Source of the DNA: Planctomycetota bacterium
GTDB taxonomy: Bacteria; Planctomycetota; Phycisphaerae; WQYP01
Direction of reading: 5' to 3'
NCBI GenBank assembly: GCA_021790385.1
Contig: JAJYDW010000006.1
Span: 29,505 to 93,504 of the forward strand
DNA: 64,000 nt
A program made the translations under genes and the position numbers. Numbering within the stretch: the stretch's first letter is position 1; each line of letters opens with the position of its first letter. Below the pieces are notes generated by a model that was not told where the DNA came from, searched no databases, and saw nothing but the letters and a program-made list of their open reading frames with translations. Below are positions 35,546-44,865 of the stretch, piece by piece.

Positions 35546-36850
35546 TCAGGAGGCCTTTTTGTTGTGGGCAAAGGGGTGTGGAATAAAGGGATTGGTGCCG
35601 GTCGAGGAGGCAGATCCGGCCTGCCGCTCGCCAACCACCACCTCCATGCCCGGTTTTATCTGGCTGGAGATCACCTGAGTGTCGTAGTCGTTAGCCAGAC
35701 CGACGTCAACATTGACCGGGCGTACAAAAGCACCATCCACTACCCAGAGTGTGCCGCGGCCTGTTGCGCCTTTGGCGATGGGAGAGGGTTTGGCGGTGGC
35801 GGCAGCCGTTGGCAGAATCTGTGATTTCAGTGGAACCCAGCGCAAGGCCGCATTGGGAACCATGAGGACATTTTTTCGTTGCGCTACAAGAAAATCGGTT
35901 TGGGCAGTCAGGTACGGTAGCAGTTTGCCGCCGGGATTGGCGGTATCCACCACAACAGTATAAGTAACCACATTTTGAACCATGGTGGCATTAAGGCGGA
36001 CTTGGTAAACTGTGCCATGAAAAGTCTGATTCGGATAGGCATTGATGGTAAAGCTGACCGGGTCGCCGATTTTAATGCTCCCGATGTCGGCCTCGTTCAC
36101 CGATGCCCACACCTGAATGCGATCAAGATTTTCGGCGATGAGAAAGAGGCTCGGCGTGCTAAAGCTGGAGGCCACCGTCTGGCCGATATTCACGCGGCGA
36201 TCAATGACCACGCCGTTGACGGGCGAGGTGATGGTACAATACGCCAGATTGATTTTGGCCGTGGTCAAAGCAGCCTCAGCGGCCTGAACCGCCGCACGCG
36301 CTGCCACCAGTGATGCTTGGCCATAGACCACGGTAGCTTTCGCTTGATCGGCGGTGGATTGGTAGGCGTCGTACTGCGTAATCGATAAAGCCCCGTTAGC
36401 GGTGCCGATTTTTTGGGCCCGCTGCCAGTCTGCTGATGCATCCACGTAAGCGGCTTGGTATCCTTCGAGCTTGGCCTGAGCCACCTTGATGTTGGCTTGA
36501 GATTGGGCCAGATTGGCGTTCGCCTGTGCCACGGCGGCAGCAAACAGGGCTGGATCAATGTGCGCCAGCACCGTTCCTTTACGTACCGGTGAGTCATAAT
36601 CCACTTCGTGGCCGGCGGCATCTTTTCCAAAGGAAATAATAGTTCCACTGACCTCAGCTCCGACATCCACCACTTCGCGTGGCTCAAGAGTTCCGGTGGC
36701 GCTGACTGTGGCCAGTAGAGTACCTCTGCGCACTGGCGCAGTCTTAAACAAGGTATGCGACTTGGCCTTACCGGTCCACCAATGCCAGCCGAAATAGCCG
36801 ATTGCGGCCACGATCACAAGCATGAGTAACCATTTGAGAGCTGCTTTCAT
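35546..36850 (-). CDS. periplasmic adaptor protein (MacA/HlyD family)
   Basis: A 434-residue membrane fusion protein. An N-terminal membrane segment (LKWLLMLVIVAAIGYFGWHWW) is followed by the barrel start (TLLATVSATGTLEPREVVDVGAEVSGTI), a lipoyl half, a long coiled hairpin (about 95-190, AQANANLAQSQANIKVAQAKLEGYQ and following), then the second lipoyl half (YCTITSPVNGVVIDRRVNIGQTV) and beta-barrel domain (AQTDFLVAQRKNVLMVPNAALRW). It joins the MacB permease to the outer-membrane channel. It is the second gene after the MarR regulator in the operon. Confidence 0.93.
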   Translation of the reverse strand: MKAALKWLLMLVIVAAIGYFGWHWWTGKAKSHTLFKTAPVRRGTLLATVSATGTLEPREVVDVGAEVSGTIISFGKDAAGHEVDYDSPVRKGTVLAHIDPALFAAAVAQANANLAQSQANIKVAQAKLEGYQAAYVDASADWQRAQKIGTANGALSITQYDAYQSTADQAKATVVYGQASLVAARAAVQAAEAALTTAKINLAYCTITSPVNGVVIDRRVNIGQTVASSFSTPSLFLIAENLDRIQVWASVNEADIGSIKIGDPVSFTINAYPNQTFHGTVYQVRLNATMVQNVVTYTVVVDTANPGGKLLPYLTAQTDFLVAQRKNVLMVPNAALRWVPLKSQILPTAAATAKPSPIAKGATGRGTLWVVDGAFVRPVNVDVGLANDYDTQVISSQIKPGMEVVVGERQAGSASSTGTNPFIPHPFAHNKKAS

Positions 36851-36917
36851 AATTTTCCCCGAGCTTTAGTAAAAAATAATCTTAAATATGACGTTTTCCC
36901 TTTTTCCAGAAGATTCC

Positions 36918-37436
36918 TTACTTCGGTTGTCGTTCAAATAGCGGTCGCAACGTTTCCACAGCGCACAGGATAAAGGATCGTTCAGGTGGCGTTAAAGGTT
37001 CAAGCAGGTTGGCTAGATGCTCGCGGGCTGCCTTAGAAACGGTTTCCAGTGCCGATGCGCCGTGGGCCGTCAGCGACAGCAGCACCCGTCTGCGATCCGT
37101 GGTGTCGGGGTGTCGGGCCAGCAATTTTTGTTGGGTGAGTTCGTCCACAATTTTGGAGGTTGTCGGGACCGTAAGTCCTATCAAATCAGCGGCTTGGGTG
37201 ATGGATACTTGATGATGTGCCTGAATGATCATCAGCAGGCGAAATTGTCCACCGCGAATTTCCAGACCATCGGCGGATCGCAGATGTTGCCGCAGGGTGG
37301 CCATCATCCGGGGGATAAGGGTCAGCAGAGCTATAGCCACATCTTCGGGTGTGGTACCTGTTATTGACGACCTTATTTGGCTGGAAACCAGTTTCATAAC
37401 CAAAGTATATCCGCTGATGCCTTTTTCTAATTCCAT
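36918..37436 (-). CDS. MarR-family transcriptional regulator
   Basis: A protein of about 172 residues with the winged-helix MarR fold: QFRLLMIIQAHHQVSITQAADLIGLTVPTTSKIVDELTQQKLLARHPDTTDRRRVLLSLTAHG, in which the recognition helix and the DxRxxxL wing are complete. These proteins repress drug-efflux operons and release DNA on ligand binding. It is first in the operon, 68 bases before the adaptor gene, so it probably controls the transporter genes and itself. No clear palindrome was picked out upstream. ATG 37436 is preferred to the upstream in-frame start. Confidence 0.9.
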   Translation of the reverse strand: MELEKGISGYTLVMKLVSSQIRSSITGTTPEDVAIALLTLIPRMMATLRQHLRSADGLEIRGGQFRLLMIIQAHHQVSITQAADLIGLTVPTTSKIVDELTQQKLLARHPDTTDRRRVLLSLTAHGASALETVSKAAREHLANLLEPLTPPERSFILCAVETLRPLFERQPK

Positions 37437-37698
37437 GGTGCAAGTCAAACGACAGGCACCTCATAAGCAAGCGGTCGATGTTCTTGAACATGCGTTGCCG
37501 CACTTCAATGCTTTACGCAACACTTGTTAGATAGTTGCAAAGTTGAAGTATATGCCCCGCCCGTCCGCCGGTCACTGGTGGATACCGATAGTTGACGTTG
37601 ATCTCTAGTGGGCCTTATAGTTTGGCCGATGGCAGGCGTGGATTTGTCATTTCGATTACCGGGATTACAGTCTGCGCAGCCTGACTTGGAGCATTCAC

Positions 37699-38700
37699 AT
37701 GGCGAAAATTAGAATGGGTATTGTAGGCTGCGGTGGCATGGCGGGGGCACATGCCGCGCGCTATTTAAGAAATCCGGAGGTGAGCATTGTGGCGTGCTGT
37801 GATCTGACGACGGCGATTGCTGAAAAGTTCATCGCCGCCCATCTATCGCAGTTGGACCCCAAGCCGGCCGTTTATACCGATACGGCCAGCATGTACCGCC
37901 ATAGCCAACTGGATGCGGTTACTATTGTCACGCCGCATACGCTGCATTTTGCCCAGGGGATGGAGGCGCTGGACGCTAGTTGTCATGTGCTGATGGAAAA
38001 GCCGATGGTGACGGCGGCGGATCAGGCCCATCAATTGGATGCCAAAGCCAAGGCATCAAAAAAGATATTCGTGATTGGTTATAACACGCCTTGCACGCCG
38101 GAGTTTGCCTACCTGCGGGAGCAGATTCGGACCAAGAGCCTGGGGCGGCTGGAATTGGTTTCCGGCTACTTAAGCCAGAACTGGCTGCGCGGTACCGTGG
38201 GTAAGTGGCGGCAGGATCCGGCGCTTTCCGGCGGTGGCCAGGCGTATGATTCAGGGGCTCATCTGCTCAATAGCCTGGTCTGGTCGGTGGAATCCGGCAT
38301 AGCGGAGGTGTTTGCCTTTGTGGACAACCATGGCACACGCGTGGACATCAACTCCTCCATCAATATCCGCTTTGATAACGGGGTGATGGCCAGCCTTATT
38401 GTCAGTGGCAATTGTCCTGCCGATGGGGCTTCGATGCACTTTATCTTTGACGAAGGTCGCATTGATGTGGATGGCTGGGGCGGTTCCTGGATTAATGTCT
38501 TTAAGGGACGTGACAGGGTTAAATATCCGCCTATTGCCGGTACCGCCAGCACCCCTGACGACAATTTTGTCGATGCCATCCTGGGACGGGCGGAGCCGCG
38601 CACTTCCACAGCCAACGGCATCGCCCAGAGTGAATTGATGGATGCTATTTACGAATCGGCCCGCACGGGACGTCCGGCCCGTCCGGCGTCCCGGCGCTAA
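37699..38700 (+). CDS. Gfo/Idh/MocA-family oxidoreductase
   Basis: A 333-residue NAD(P)-dependent sugar or inositol dehydrogenase-like protein. The N-terminal Rossmann motif is GIVGCGGMAGAHAARYL, the family EKPM motif is in VLMEKPMVTAADQ, and the C-terminal half has the usual mixed-sheet domain with GGGQAYDSGAHLLN, where D and H of the catalytic region sit. No signal peptide, unlike many planctomycete members. The ATG follows GGAG. It is probably a single gene; the substrate is unknown, as this family is very diverse in these bacteria. Confidence 0.9.
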   Translation: MAKIRMGIVGCGGMAGAHAARYLRNPEVSIVACCDLTTAIAEKFIAAHLSQLDPKPAVYTDTASMYRHSQLDAVTIVTPHTLHFAQGMEALDASCHVLMEKPMVTAADQAHQLDAKAKASKKIFVIGYNTPCTPEFAYLREQIRTKSLGRLELVSGYLSQNWLRGTVGKWRQDPALSGGGQAYDSGAHLLNSLVWSVESGIAEVFAFVDNHGTRVDINSSINIRFDNGVMASLIVSGNCPADGASMHFIFDEGRIDVDGWGGSWINVFKGRDRVKYPPIAGTASTPDDNFVDAILGRAEPRTSTANGIAQSELMDAIYESARTGRPARPASRR

Positions 38701-38797
38701 ACTCGGGGGTCTGAACCGGCGGACGAAAAGGCGAACCTCGATACGGCAAAAATTGCCGGCCGGTTGAGATATAACCCAAATGAAAGGCTTATAGTAC

Positions 38798-39487
38798 GTG
38801 TCTCGAAGCTCACAATTACCCTATTTTCCGCTGTCACTGTATGGGTGGAAAATCTGGCTGCCGATTCTGGCGGTGGGTGCCGCGGCGGGCTTGATTTTTT
38901 ATGTCCTTTACTGGCCACTGATGTTTGTGGATGCTGGCATAATTTTGGCGCTGCTGGCATTTTTCAGAGATATTCCGCGAAGCATCCCGGAAAAGGTGGG
39001 AATCATGGTGGCACCCGCGGATGGCAAAATAACGGAAATTACACGGGTAGATCATCTGCCATGGTTTGGTGGACCGGCGTTAAAAATAGGTATTTTTTTA
39101 AGCGTGCTGGATGTGCATATCAACCGCAGTCCCTGTGATGGAACCGTGATTTCCACCAGGTTTGAGCACGGGTTATTCCTAGATGCCCGTCATCCGGAAT
39201 CAGGAAAGAAAAACCAATCCAACACGATCTTGCTTACCGGGCCGGGAAAAACGACCTCTGATGCGCCGGTTGCCGTGGTGCGGCAGGTGGCGGGAGCCAT
39301 CGCCCGCCGTATTATTTGCCCGCTGCATCAGGGAGAATCGGTGGCCCGGGGGCAGCGCATCGGCATGATAGCCTTTGGCAGCCGTACAGAACTCATCGTT
39401 CCGCATCCCGATCAATGGCAAACCATGGTTCAGGTGGGAATGAGCGTGAAAGGTGGATCGAGCGTATTATTGCAATTACGGGATTGA
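38798..39487 (+). CDS. psd: phosphatidylserine decarboxylase proenzyme (short type)
   Basis: Makes phosphatidylethanolamine from phosphatidylserine in the membrane. About 229 residues is the length of the short Psd class. Two membrane segments lie near the start (IWLPILAVGAAAGLIFYVLY and the next one), then APADGKITEI, FLSVLDVHINRSPCDGTV with the active-site histidine, and IGMIAFGSRTEL, where self-cleavage before the serine of FGS makes the pyruvoyl group. The start is a GTG at 38798 with a weak AAAGG upstream. No pssA gene is adjacent. Together with plsY at 8 kb it belongs to the phospholipid pathway. Confidence 0.9.
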   Translation: MSRSSQLPYFPLSLYGWKIWLPILAVGAAAGLIFYVLYWPLMFVDAGIILALLAFFRDIPRSIPEKVGIMVAPADGKITEITRVDHLPWFGGPALKIGIFLSVLDVHINRSPCDGTVISTRFEHGLFLDARHPESGKKNQSNTILLTGPGKTTSDAPVAVVRQVAGAIARRIICPLHQGESVARGQRIGMIAFGSRTELIVPHPDQWQTMVQVGMSVKGGSSVLLQLRD

Positions 39488-39582
39488 TCTGTCAGGTCGA
39501 TTCAGGGCCCCGCGGCATAGCAGGAGCGGGATGAATTTTGTGATGTGGCTCAGATGACGCAACTTGGTACTGGGGCTTTGGG

Positions 39583-40818
39583 ATGAATCAGAATGTTGCC
39601 ATGGACTTGGATGCGCAGGTGGAATTTCTGCTCTCGGATGTGGATCATGTCTATTCGGCCGTTGAACTCAAAGATCGGATCAAAGCTGCAGCGTCCGCCC
39701 GGCGGCCATTGCGGGTGAAACTGGGAATGGACCCCACCGCGCCGGATTTGCATCTGGGCCATGCAGTAGTGCTGCGCAAACTGCGGCAGTTTCAGGACCT
39801 CGGACACAAGGCGGTCCTGATTATCGGTGATTTTACCGCCATGATCGGGGATCCGACGGGCAAAGCGAAGACCCGGCCGGTGCTTTCAGCCCGGCAGGTG
39901 GACGAGAATTCACGGACCTATTTACAGCAGGCTGGGAAAATTCTCGACACCAGTGCGGACAAACTGGAGATCCGGCGGAACAGCGAATGGCTTTCGAAAA
40001 TGAACTTTGGAGACGCGCTGCGCTTGGCGCAGCAGATGACGGTGGCGCGGATGCTGGAGCGTGATACCTTCAGCGACCGCTATAAGGCTGGCGAGGCGAT
40101 CTATATTCACGAGTTTTTATATCCACTGATGCAGGGATGGGATTCGGTTATGGTGGAGGCGGATGTTGAACTCGGCGGCACGGATCAGACGTTTAACAAT
40201 CTCGTCGGGCGGGATTTGCAGTGCGGTCAGGGAAAAGCGCCGCAAATTGTAATCATCATGGAAATTCTTGTGGGCACGGACGGCCGGCAGAAGATGAGCA
40301 AATCTCTGAACAACTACATTGGCCTGGCGGATTCAGCGGTAGATCAATTCGGCAAAGTGATGAGCATTCCGGATGCATTGATGGGGCAGTGGTTTAGGCT
40401 CTGCACCCCGCTGCAATCGAATCGTATTGCGTCTCTGCTGGATGCCGGCATTACCCATCCGCGGGAGGCCAAAGATATTTTGGGCCGCGTTATTGTGGAG
40501 CAATTCCATTCTGCGGAGGCAGCGGAGGCAGCAGCGGAGGATTTTCGGCGGCGTTTTACGGATGGGGGGTTGCCCGTGGAGGTGGAGGTAAGGACCATCG
40601 CTTCCGCGATGCTGCAGAATGGAAAAATCGGTCTTCTGACCTTGATCAAGGAGATAGGGTTTACGAATTCAACATCGGAAGCCCGGCGCATGGTGGAATC
40701 GGGTGCAGTCAGTTTCGGCGGGCAGAAGATTTCCGATCCGCGGATACACGTGTCGCTTAATGATGATCCCGTTTTGCAGGTGGGCAAACGCAGGGTGTGC
40801 CGTATCCGTGTCGTCTAG
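39583..40818 (+). CDS. tyrS: tyrosyl-tRNA synthetase
   Basis: Charges tRNA-Tyr. A class I synthetase of 411 residues with the HIGH-type motif in DLHLGHAVVL, the KMSKS motif in QKMSKSLNNYIG, and a C-terminal S4 RNA-binding domain (TNSTSEARRMVESGAVSFGGQKI). The catalytic GMDPTAPDLHLGH and ELGGTDQTFNN blocks place it in the TyrRS type 2 group. The tract at about 40515-40545 is GCA/GAG-rich and encodes an AAEAAAEDF helix. The SGNH-hydrolase gene follows 52 bases later. Confidence 0.95.
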   Translation: MNQNVAMDLDAQVEFLLSDVDHVYSAVELKDRIKAAASARRPLRVKLGMDPTAPDLHLGHAVVLRKLRQFQDLGHKAVLIIGDFTAMIGDPTGKAKTRPVLSARQVDENSRTYLQQAGKILDTSADKLEIRRNSEWLSKMNFGDALRLAQQMTVARMLERDTFSDRYKAGEAIYIHEFLYPLMQGWDSVMVEADVELGGTDQTFNNLVGRDLQCGQGKAPQIVIIMEILVGTDGRQKMSKSLNNYIGLADSAVDQFGKVMSIPDALMGQWFRLCTPLQSNRIASLLDAGITHPREAKDILGRVIVEQFHSAEAAEAAAEDFRRRFTDGGLPVEVEVRTIASAMLQNGKIGLLTLIKEIGFTNSTSEARRMVESGAVSFGGQKISDPRIHVSLNDDPVLQVGKRRVCRIRVV

Positions 40819-40870
40819 CACGAGTAAAAGACTGCAAGCCGGATCGGCACTTTACACATGGGTTATTGTT

Positions 40871-41554
40871 ATGTTGCTCATAAAAACGCTTACGCCGGGC
40901 AGTGTGGTTTTGTTTCAGGGAGACTCCATCACCAATGCATTCCGTAAACCGGAGGAAGTGGGCACCAGCTACCGCCTGGGATCGGGCTGGGCGATGATTG
41001 TGGCGGCCAATCTTCAGGCGGAATTTCCGGAGATGCAACTTAAGTTTGAGAATAGGGGAGTCAGCGGCAATGGTTTAACCGATTTGTTGGCACGCTGGCA
41101 GAAAGATTGTCTGGCGTTAAAACCAGCCATACTCAGCGTGCTCGTGGGGGTCAACGAGGTGTTGCGGGACCGTTTGCGCCCGGCGGTAGATATATCGGCT
41201 TTCGAGTCGTATTACCGGCAGTTGCTGGAAATGACACGCCGGAATTTGCCGCAGATTCGATTGGTTTTATGTGAGCCTTTTCTGCTGCCATCCGCGGCAG
41301 TGGGGGTAAGTGTGGAGGACCCATCGGCCGTTGCGCCGGAGTTGTGTTCGCGCCTGCGACCTTGCCAGCGCATGGTGCGGCAATTGGCGGAGGAATGGCA
41401 GGCGGTTTTTGTGCCGCTGCAGGAACCTCTGGAGCGCGCAGCAGCCACAACCGGTCCGGACTATTGGCTGTTTGACGGCGTGCATCCCAATGCGGCAGGG
41501 CAGTGGATTATTGCCCGGGAATGGCTTTCCGCGGTGGCCGGAATAACTTTGTAA
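40871..41554 (+). CDS. SGNH/GDSL-type hydrolase
   Basis: About 227 residues. All four SGNH blocks are visible: the nucleophile serine in LFQGDSITNAF, the glycine in NRGVSGNGLTDLL, the asparagine in VLVGVNEVLRD, and the Asp-His pair in FDGVHPNAAGQ. Such enzymes deacylate or deacetylate lipids and carbohydrates. No signal peptide is seen, so the enzyme is probably cytoplasmic. The ATG at 40871 starts right before the first block; upstream in-frame sequence overlaps tyrS and is not family sequence. Substrate unknown. Confidence 0.9.
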   Translation: MLLIKTLTPGSVVLFQGDSITNAFRKPEEVGTSYRLGSGWAMIVAANLQAEFPEMQLKFENRGVSGNGLTDLLARWQKDCLALKPAILSVLVGVNEVLRDRLRPAVDISAFESYYRQLLEMTRRNLPQIRLVLCEPFLLPSAAVGVSVEDPSAVAPELCSRLRPCQRMVRQLAEEWQAVFVPLQEPLERAAATTGPDYWLFDGVHPNAAGQWIIAREWLSAVAGITL

Positions 41555-41571
41555 TTATAACGCTCTATGAG

Positions 41572-44220
41572 TTAATTGATGGTGTAGCTGGCGAGCAGTT
41601 TTTCAAATTGCTGGTGAAAATATTTTCCACCGATGCTCGCACCGTAAAAGGCATGTAGGGATTTCAGTGAAGACCGGGTCGCCTCCTGATTTTTTCCCAT
41701 GGCCTGATTGCTGCGAATAAGGTAGAGGTAGGCGGACCAAAACAAGGTGGACCCGGGCTTCAATTGCGGAATAATTCGTACGTACAGACTGTGGGCGTAG
41801 TTATAGTCGCCCGTGGCATAGGCAGATCGGGCCACACCGATGAAGTTTTCCAGATCCTGCGGTTTTTCATGTTCAAGTTTTTTAAAAATGGCCATGGCTT
41901 GGTGGCCGTGACCAGCGCGAATTAACTCTTCGGCTAGAAGCTGCCGGTAAACATAAATCTCTTCCTTCTTTGGCTTAGGGGCTTTTTGCAGATATTGGAT
42001 CAGCTGCTTCATGAGTGCTGCGGCATCGGCGGCGAGCCTGCGGGACTTGACAGGATTGATGTAGCGGATGTTGCGGCTTTCCCGATCATACTGCCCGATC
42101 AGTCCTTCGATAATATCGGTGGCTTTCTGTGAAGATTCTTTGGCATATTGTTCCACCAGGGACAATATGCGGTTGCCGCGATTTTGTAACTGGTATTGCC
42201 TGATGCGGTATCGTAAAACGACGCCCTGAAGTCTAGGCGAGAGTGTTGCGCGAATGCGATCGAGATTGGCAAGAGCTTTGGCAGCACGGTTGGGATCCCG
42301 CAGCGGATTGAGTGCGGTGCCCGCCTGAATAAGCCAGATGTCGCGCCGATAGCCCTGGGCACGTTTCAAATCGCTCGCAGATACCGCAGATGGTGGATTC
42401 CGCAGCAGGGTTAGAAAGTTACTGCAGTTCCTTAAGAGCAGCCGCGCTTGCCGCCGCTGCTGTTCCAGCGGTGCTTTTTTTGAGGCAAGCTGGGCCAGTC
42501 GATTGGTGCTAATACGGACCATTTCGTAGCGGGCATCGAGATAAAATTGATCGGATGGCGCAATGGACGCAAACGCATGCATGGCCTGATTCAGGTGTCC
42601 GGATTGCTGCATTTGCGTGGCGTAGGCAAAGGCCCATTTCTTTTCATGATAGGTAAAGTAAGCCAGACGCAGGGCTTGAGAAATTAACGAACGGACCTGA
42701 GCTGAAGCCTGTGCGGCGGGGCTAAGTTGTTTGATGTCATACAGGGCCAGATTAAGCACATGCGGAGCACGTGGATCTCGGGGATCGGATTTTACGAATT
42801 CCAGATTGAGTTTGACTGCGTCCGTGAGGCGACCAAGACGGAAGCTGGAAATGCCTCCGATCAGCAATGCCTCACGTCGAATCGCCGGATTTACATCTTT
42901 TTGAGCGAGAATTGCATCCACTGCGATCACCGCCGGAGCATCATTTTTCTTCTGGGCTTGTAGCCAGGCGTAAGCCAGGGATTGCAGCGGGCTTAGCTGG
43001 GCAAAGACGGGTTTCGGGGGCAGTGCCCCGGCCAGATGAGAAAATATAAGCTGCTCGTATTGCGGGGCCGTACTGATGATTTTAAGGGCCAGAGTTGCCG
43101 CCTCATCGGCCAGCGCGGATTTTTTAACGGGAGGCGTGCTTGCCATGCTGGCCTGGGCATTAAGAATGCGATAACGCAGCAACTGTGCTCCCATAATTGC
43201 ACCGGGAGTATCGATGGTCTTTTCGGCATGAATCCAGGCTTCGTAGGCATTGAGGGTGGTTGCGGCTTCCCGGGGGTGGCCGGATTTCAGCATGGCCACA
43301 ACCTGCTGGTAGCGGCTTTGGTATTGAACCCAGAGTGGTCCGGCCGGTACCTGCGCTTTTTGCAGTGTTGCAATGGCGGATCTGTATTCGGCGGCTTGCA
43401 GTTGCGCTTTTCCGGCCAGCAGCAGCGCCTGGTAATAGACGCCGGAAGCCGGTCCGGGCTTGATCCACTTGATTGCCAATTTGACGGCTTGATCCAACAT
43501 TGTTTTGTGGGCGGCGTCGGTCGGTGCCAGAGACAAACCGGTGTAATAATCGGCATAGGCCAGATAATAAGATACTTCCGCCTGGCCGCTGGACGCTAGT
43601 TGATAAACAACTTCGTCGGCATGCGTGAAGGTAGTGGCCGTGTTTAGTTTGTGAATAATCTGCGTGTAGTAACCATCGGCATCACTTAAAAGATCGTGCG
43701 AGAGCTTGGCTACCGGCGCAAGCTTGGCGCGATCTGCCGCGGTGGAGGACCAGTATTCGATGCGATCGACTATCGGCGGCACAATATAGGCAAACAGAAA
43801 CTTGGCCTGATTGGTAGCCCAGGTGCCATCCACCATGGTGGCGTTGGAATTGGCGGCAAGGTAAGCCTGCAGATGGGCCACAAACTGCGGAGCCAGGGAG
43901 GCCTGCTCTTCCGGATGATGGGCCAGACTGGTCCAGCGAGCGTAAATCAGGCCGGATTGGAACAAAGGTTCTGATGGCGTGCCCCGGTGTTCCTTAACCG
44001 CTTGGACGAGCAAATTGACCAGTCCCAGATTTTCCAGATGCATCACGTAACGGGTCTGCAAGGTGGGACCGGGAAAGCTCTGCCCGGCAGATGCAGCCGG
44101 CGCAGCGGCAGCGTAGTTGCCGGCATTGGCCAGAATTGCCACGGACATCAAGACAAAAGCCACGACCACGGCTATACGGTTGGTGCATTTTTTAGCATGG
44201 AACTGCAACTGCATATTCAT
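41572..44220 (-). CDS. large secreted helical-repeat (TPR-like) protein of the VWA/ExbBD locus
   Basis: About 882 residues with a signal peptide (NRIAVVVAFVLMSVAILANAG, cleaved near ANAGNYAAAAPAASA). The rest is predicted almost all helical with degenerate TPR-like pairs, e.g. YYQALLLAGKAQLQAAEYRSAIATLQKAQ around residues 270-300 and FIGVARSAYATGDYNYAHSLYVRIIPQL near 835. It is the last gene of the minus-strand run of two VWA proteins, ExbB, and two ExbD proteins, 120-160 bases behind the second ExbD gene. By position it may be an extracytoplasmic scaffold for the machine. The start at 44220 is preferred because AAGGA lies about eight bases upstream. Confidence 0.75.
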   Translation of the reverse strand: MNMQLQFHAKKCTNRIAVVVAFVLMSVAILANAGNYAAAAPAASAGQSFPGPTLQTRYVMHLENLGLVNLLVQAVKEHRGTPSEPLFQSGLIYARWTSLAHHPEEQASLAPQFVAHLQAYLAANSNATMVDGTWATNQAKFLFAYIVPPIVDRIEYWSSTAADRAKLAPVAKLSHDLLSDADGYYTQIIHKLNTATTFTHADEVVYQLASSGQAEVSYYLAYADYYTGLSLAPTDAAHKTMLDQAVKLAIKWIKPGPASGVYYQALLLAGKAQLQAAEYRSAIATLQKAQVPAGPLWVQYQSRYQQVVAMLKSGHPREAATTLNAYEAWIHAEKTIDTPGAIMGAQLLRYRILNAQASMASTPPVKKSALADEAATLALKIISTAPQYEQLIFSHLAGALPPKPVFAQLSPLQSLAYAWLQAQKKNDAPAVIAVDAILAQKDVNPAIRREALLIGGISSFRLGRLTDAVKLNLEFVKSDPRDPRAPHVLNLALYDIKQLSPAAQASAQVRSLISQALRLAYFTYHEKKWAFAYATQMQQSGHLNQAMHAFASIAPSDQFYLDARYEMVRISTNRLAQLASKKAPLEQQRRQARLLLRNCSNFLTLLRNPPSAVSASDLKRAQGYRRDIWLIQAGTALNPLRDPNRAAKALANLDRIRATLSPRLQGVVLRYRIRQYQLQNRGNRILSLVEQYAKESSQKATDIIEGLIGQYDRESRNIRYINPVKSRRLAADAAALMKQLIQYLQKAPKPKKEEIYVYRQLLAEELIRAGHGHQAMAIFKKLEHEKPQDLENFIGVARSAYATGDYNYAHSLYVRIIPQLKPGSTLFWSAYLYLIRSNQAMGKNQEATRSSLKSLHAFYGASIGGKYFHQQFEKLLASYTIN

Positions 44221-44375
44221 GATCATGTCCTTATTTATTATCTCTAAGCCCCGCAAAACACCATTCCATGATTGTGGCTCAGTTTATGGTTGCCTGCCGG
44301 ATCCCGCTGGATCGCCATGATGCTGCCTGTGGAGGTAGAACCCACGGCGGTGCTTGGCGAAAAGCCGACGCGGGT

Positions 44376-44834
44376 CTAATTGGTGTACGAAAATGCCACG
44401 TGCGTATACTGGGCCTGCACACAATCGCTGTATGTTGTAATAACCTGTTGATAAGGTACGTCATTGGCCGGTGAAATCAGCACCTGGACATTTTTTCCCG
44501 CGGCTTTCTTTTTGGCTTTAAGCCATTTTAATAACTGGCCGGATAGGTCTTCAGTCTGAAACGCCGCAATGGAAGCTCGGGTATGGCTGCCGATTTGTGT
44601 GAGCTTGATGAGTATCCGCGTGGCAGGCATTTTCTGAACTTTCACATTTTTACTCAGGCCTCCCTTGATGGCCGGCGTGTTGTTGGTCAGATACCAATCC
44701 GGAGACGCAAATGAACTGCCCAGCATAAAAAATATGAGAATGACCATGACCACGTCAACCATGGGTGTCATATTCGGGCCGACGTGGGCCGCGGCTCGCA
44801 TGCGCCGCTTGCCTTTGGGCTGATAAGAACTCAT
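44376..44834 (-). CDS. ExbD/TolR-family protein (second copy)
   Basis: About 152 residues. A short basic cytoplasmic start (SSYQPKGKRRMRAAAHVG) precedes one membrane segment with the family motif NMTPMVDVVMVILIFFMLG, where the aspartate is the proton-carrying residue, and a periplasmic domain of about 100 residues ending QVITTYSDCVQAQYTHVAFSY. With ExbB/TolQ it forms a proton-driven stator. It lies 32 bases behind the other ExbD gene. The two copies differ greatly outside the membrane motif and may form a mixed stator. Confidence 0.9.
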   Translation of the reverse strand: MSSYQPKGKRRMRAAAHVGPNMTPMVDVVMVILIFFMLGSSFASPDWYLTNNTPAIKGGLSKNVKVQKMPATRILIKLTQIGSHTRASIAAFQTEDLSGQLLKWLKAKKKAAGKNVQVLISPANDVPYQQVITTYSDCVQAQYTHVAFSYTN

Positions 44835-44865
44835 AGCCAAATCCTCTGGTAAATGCGGGGACCAA

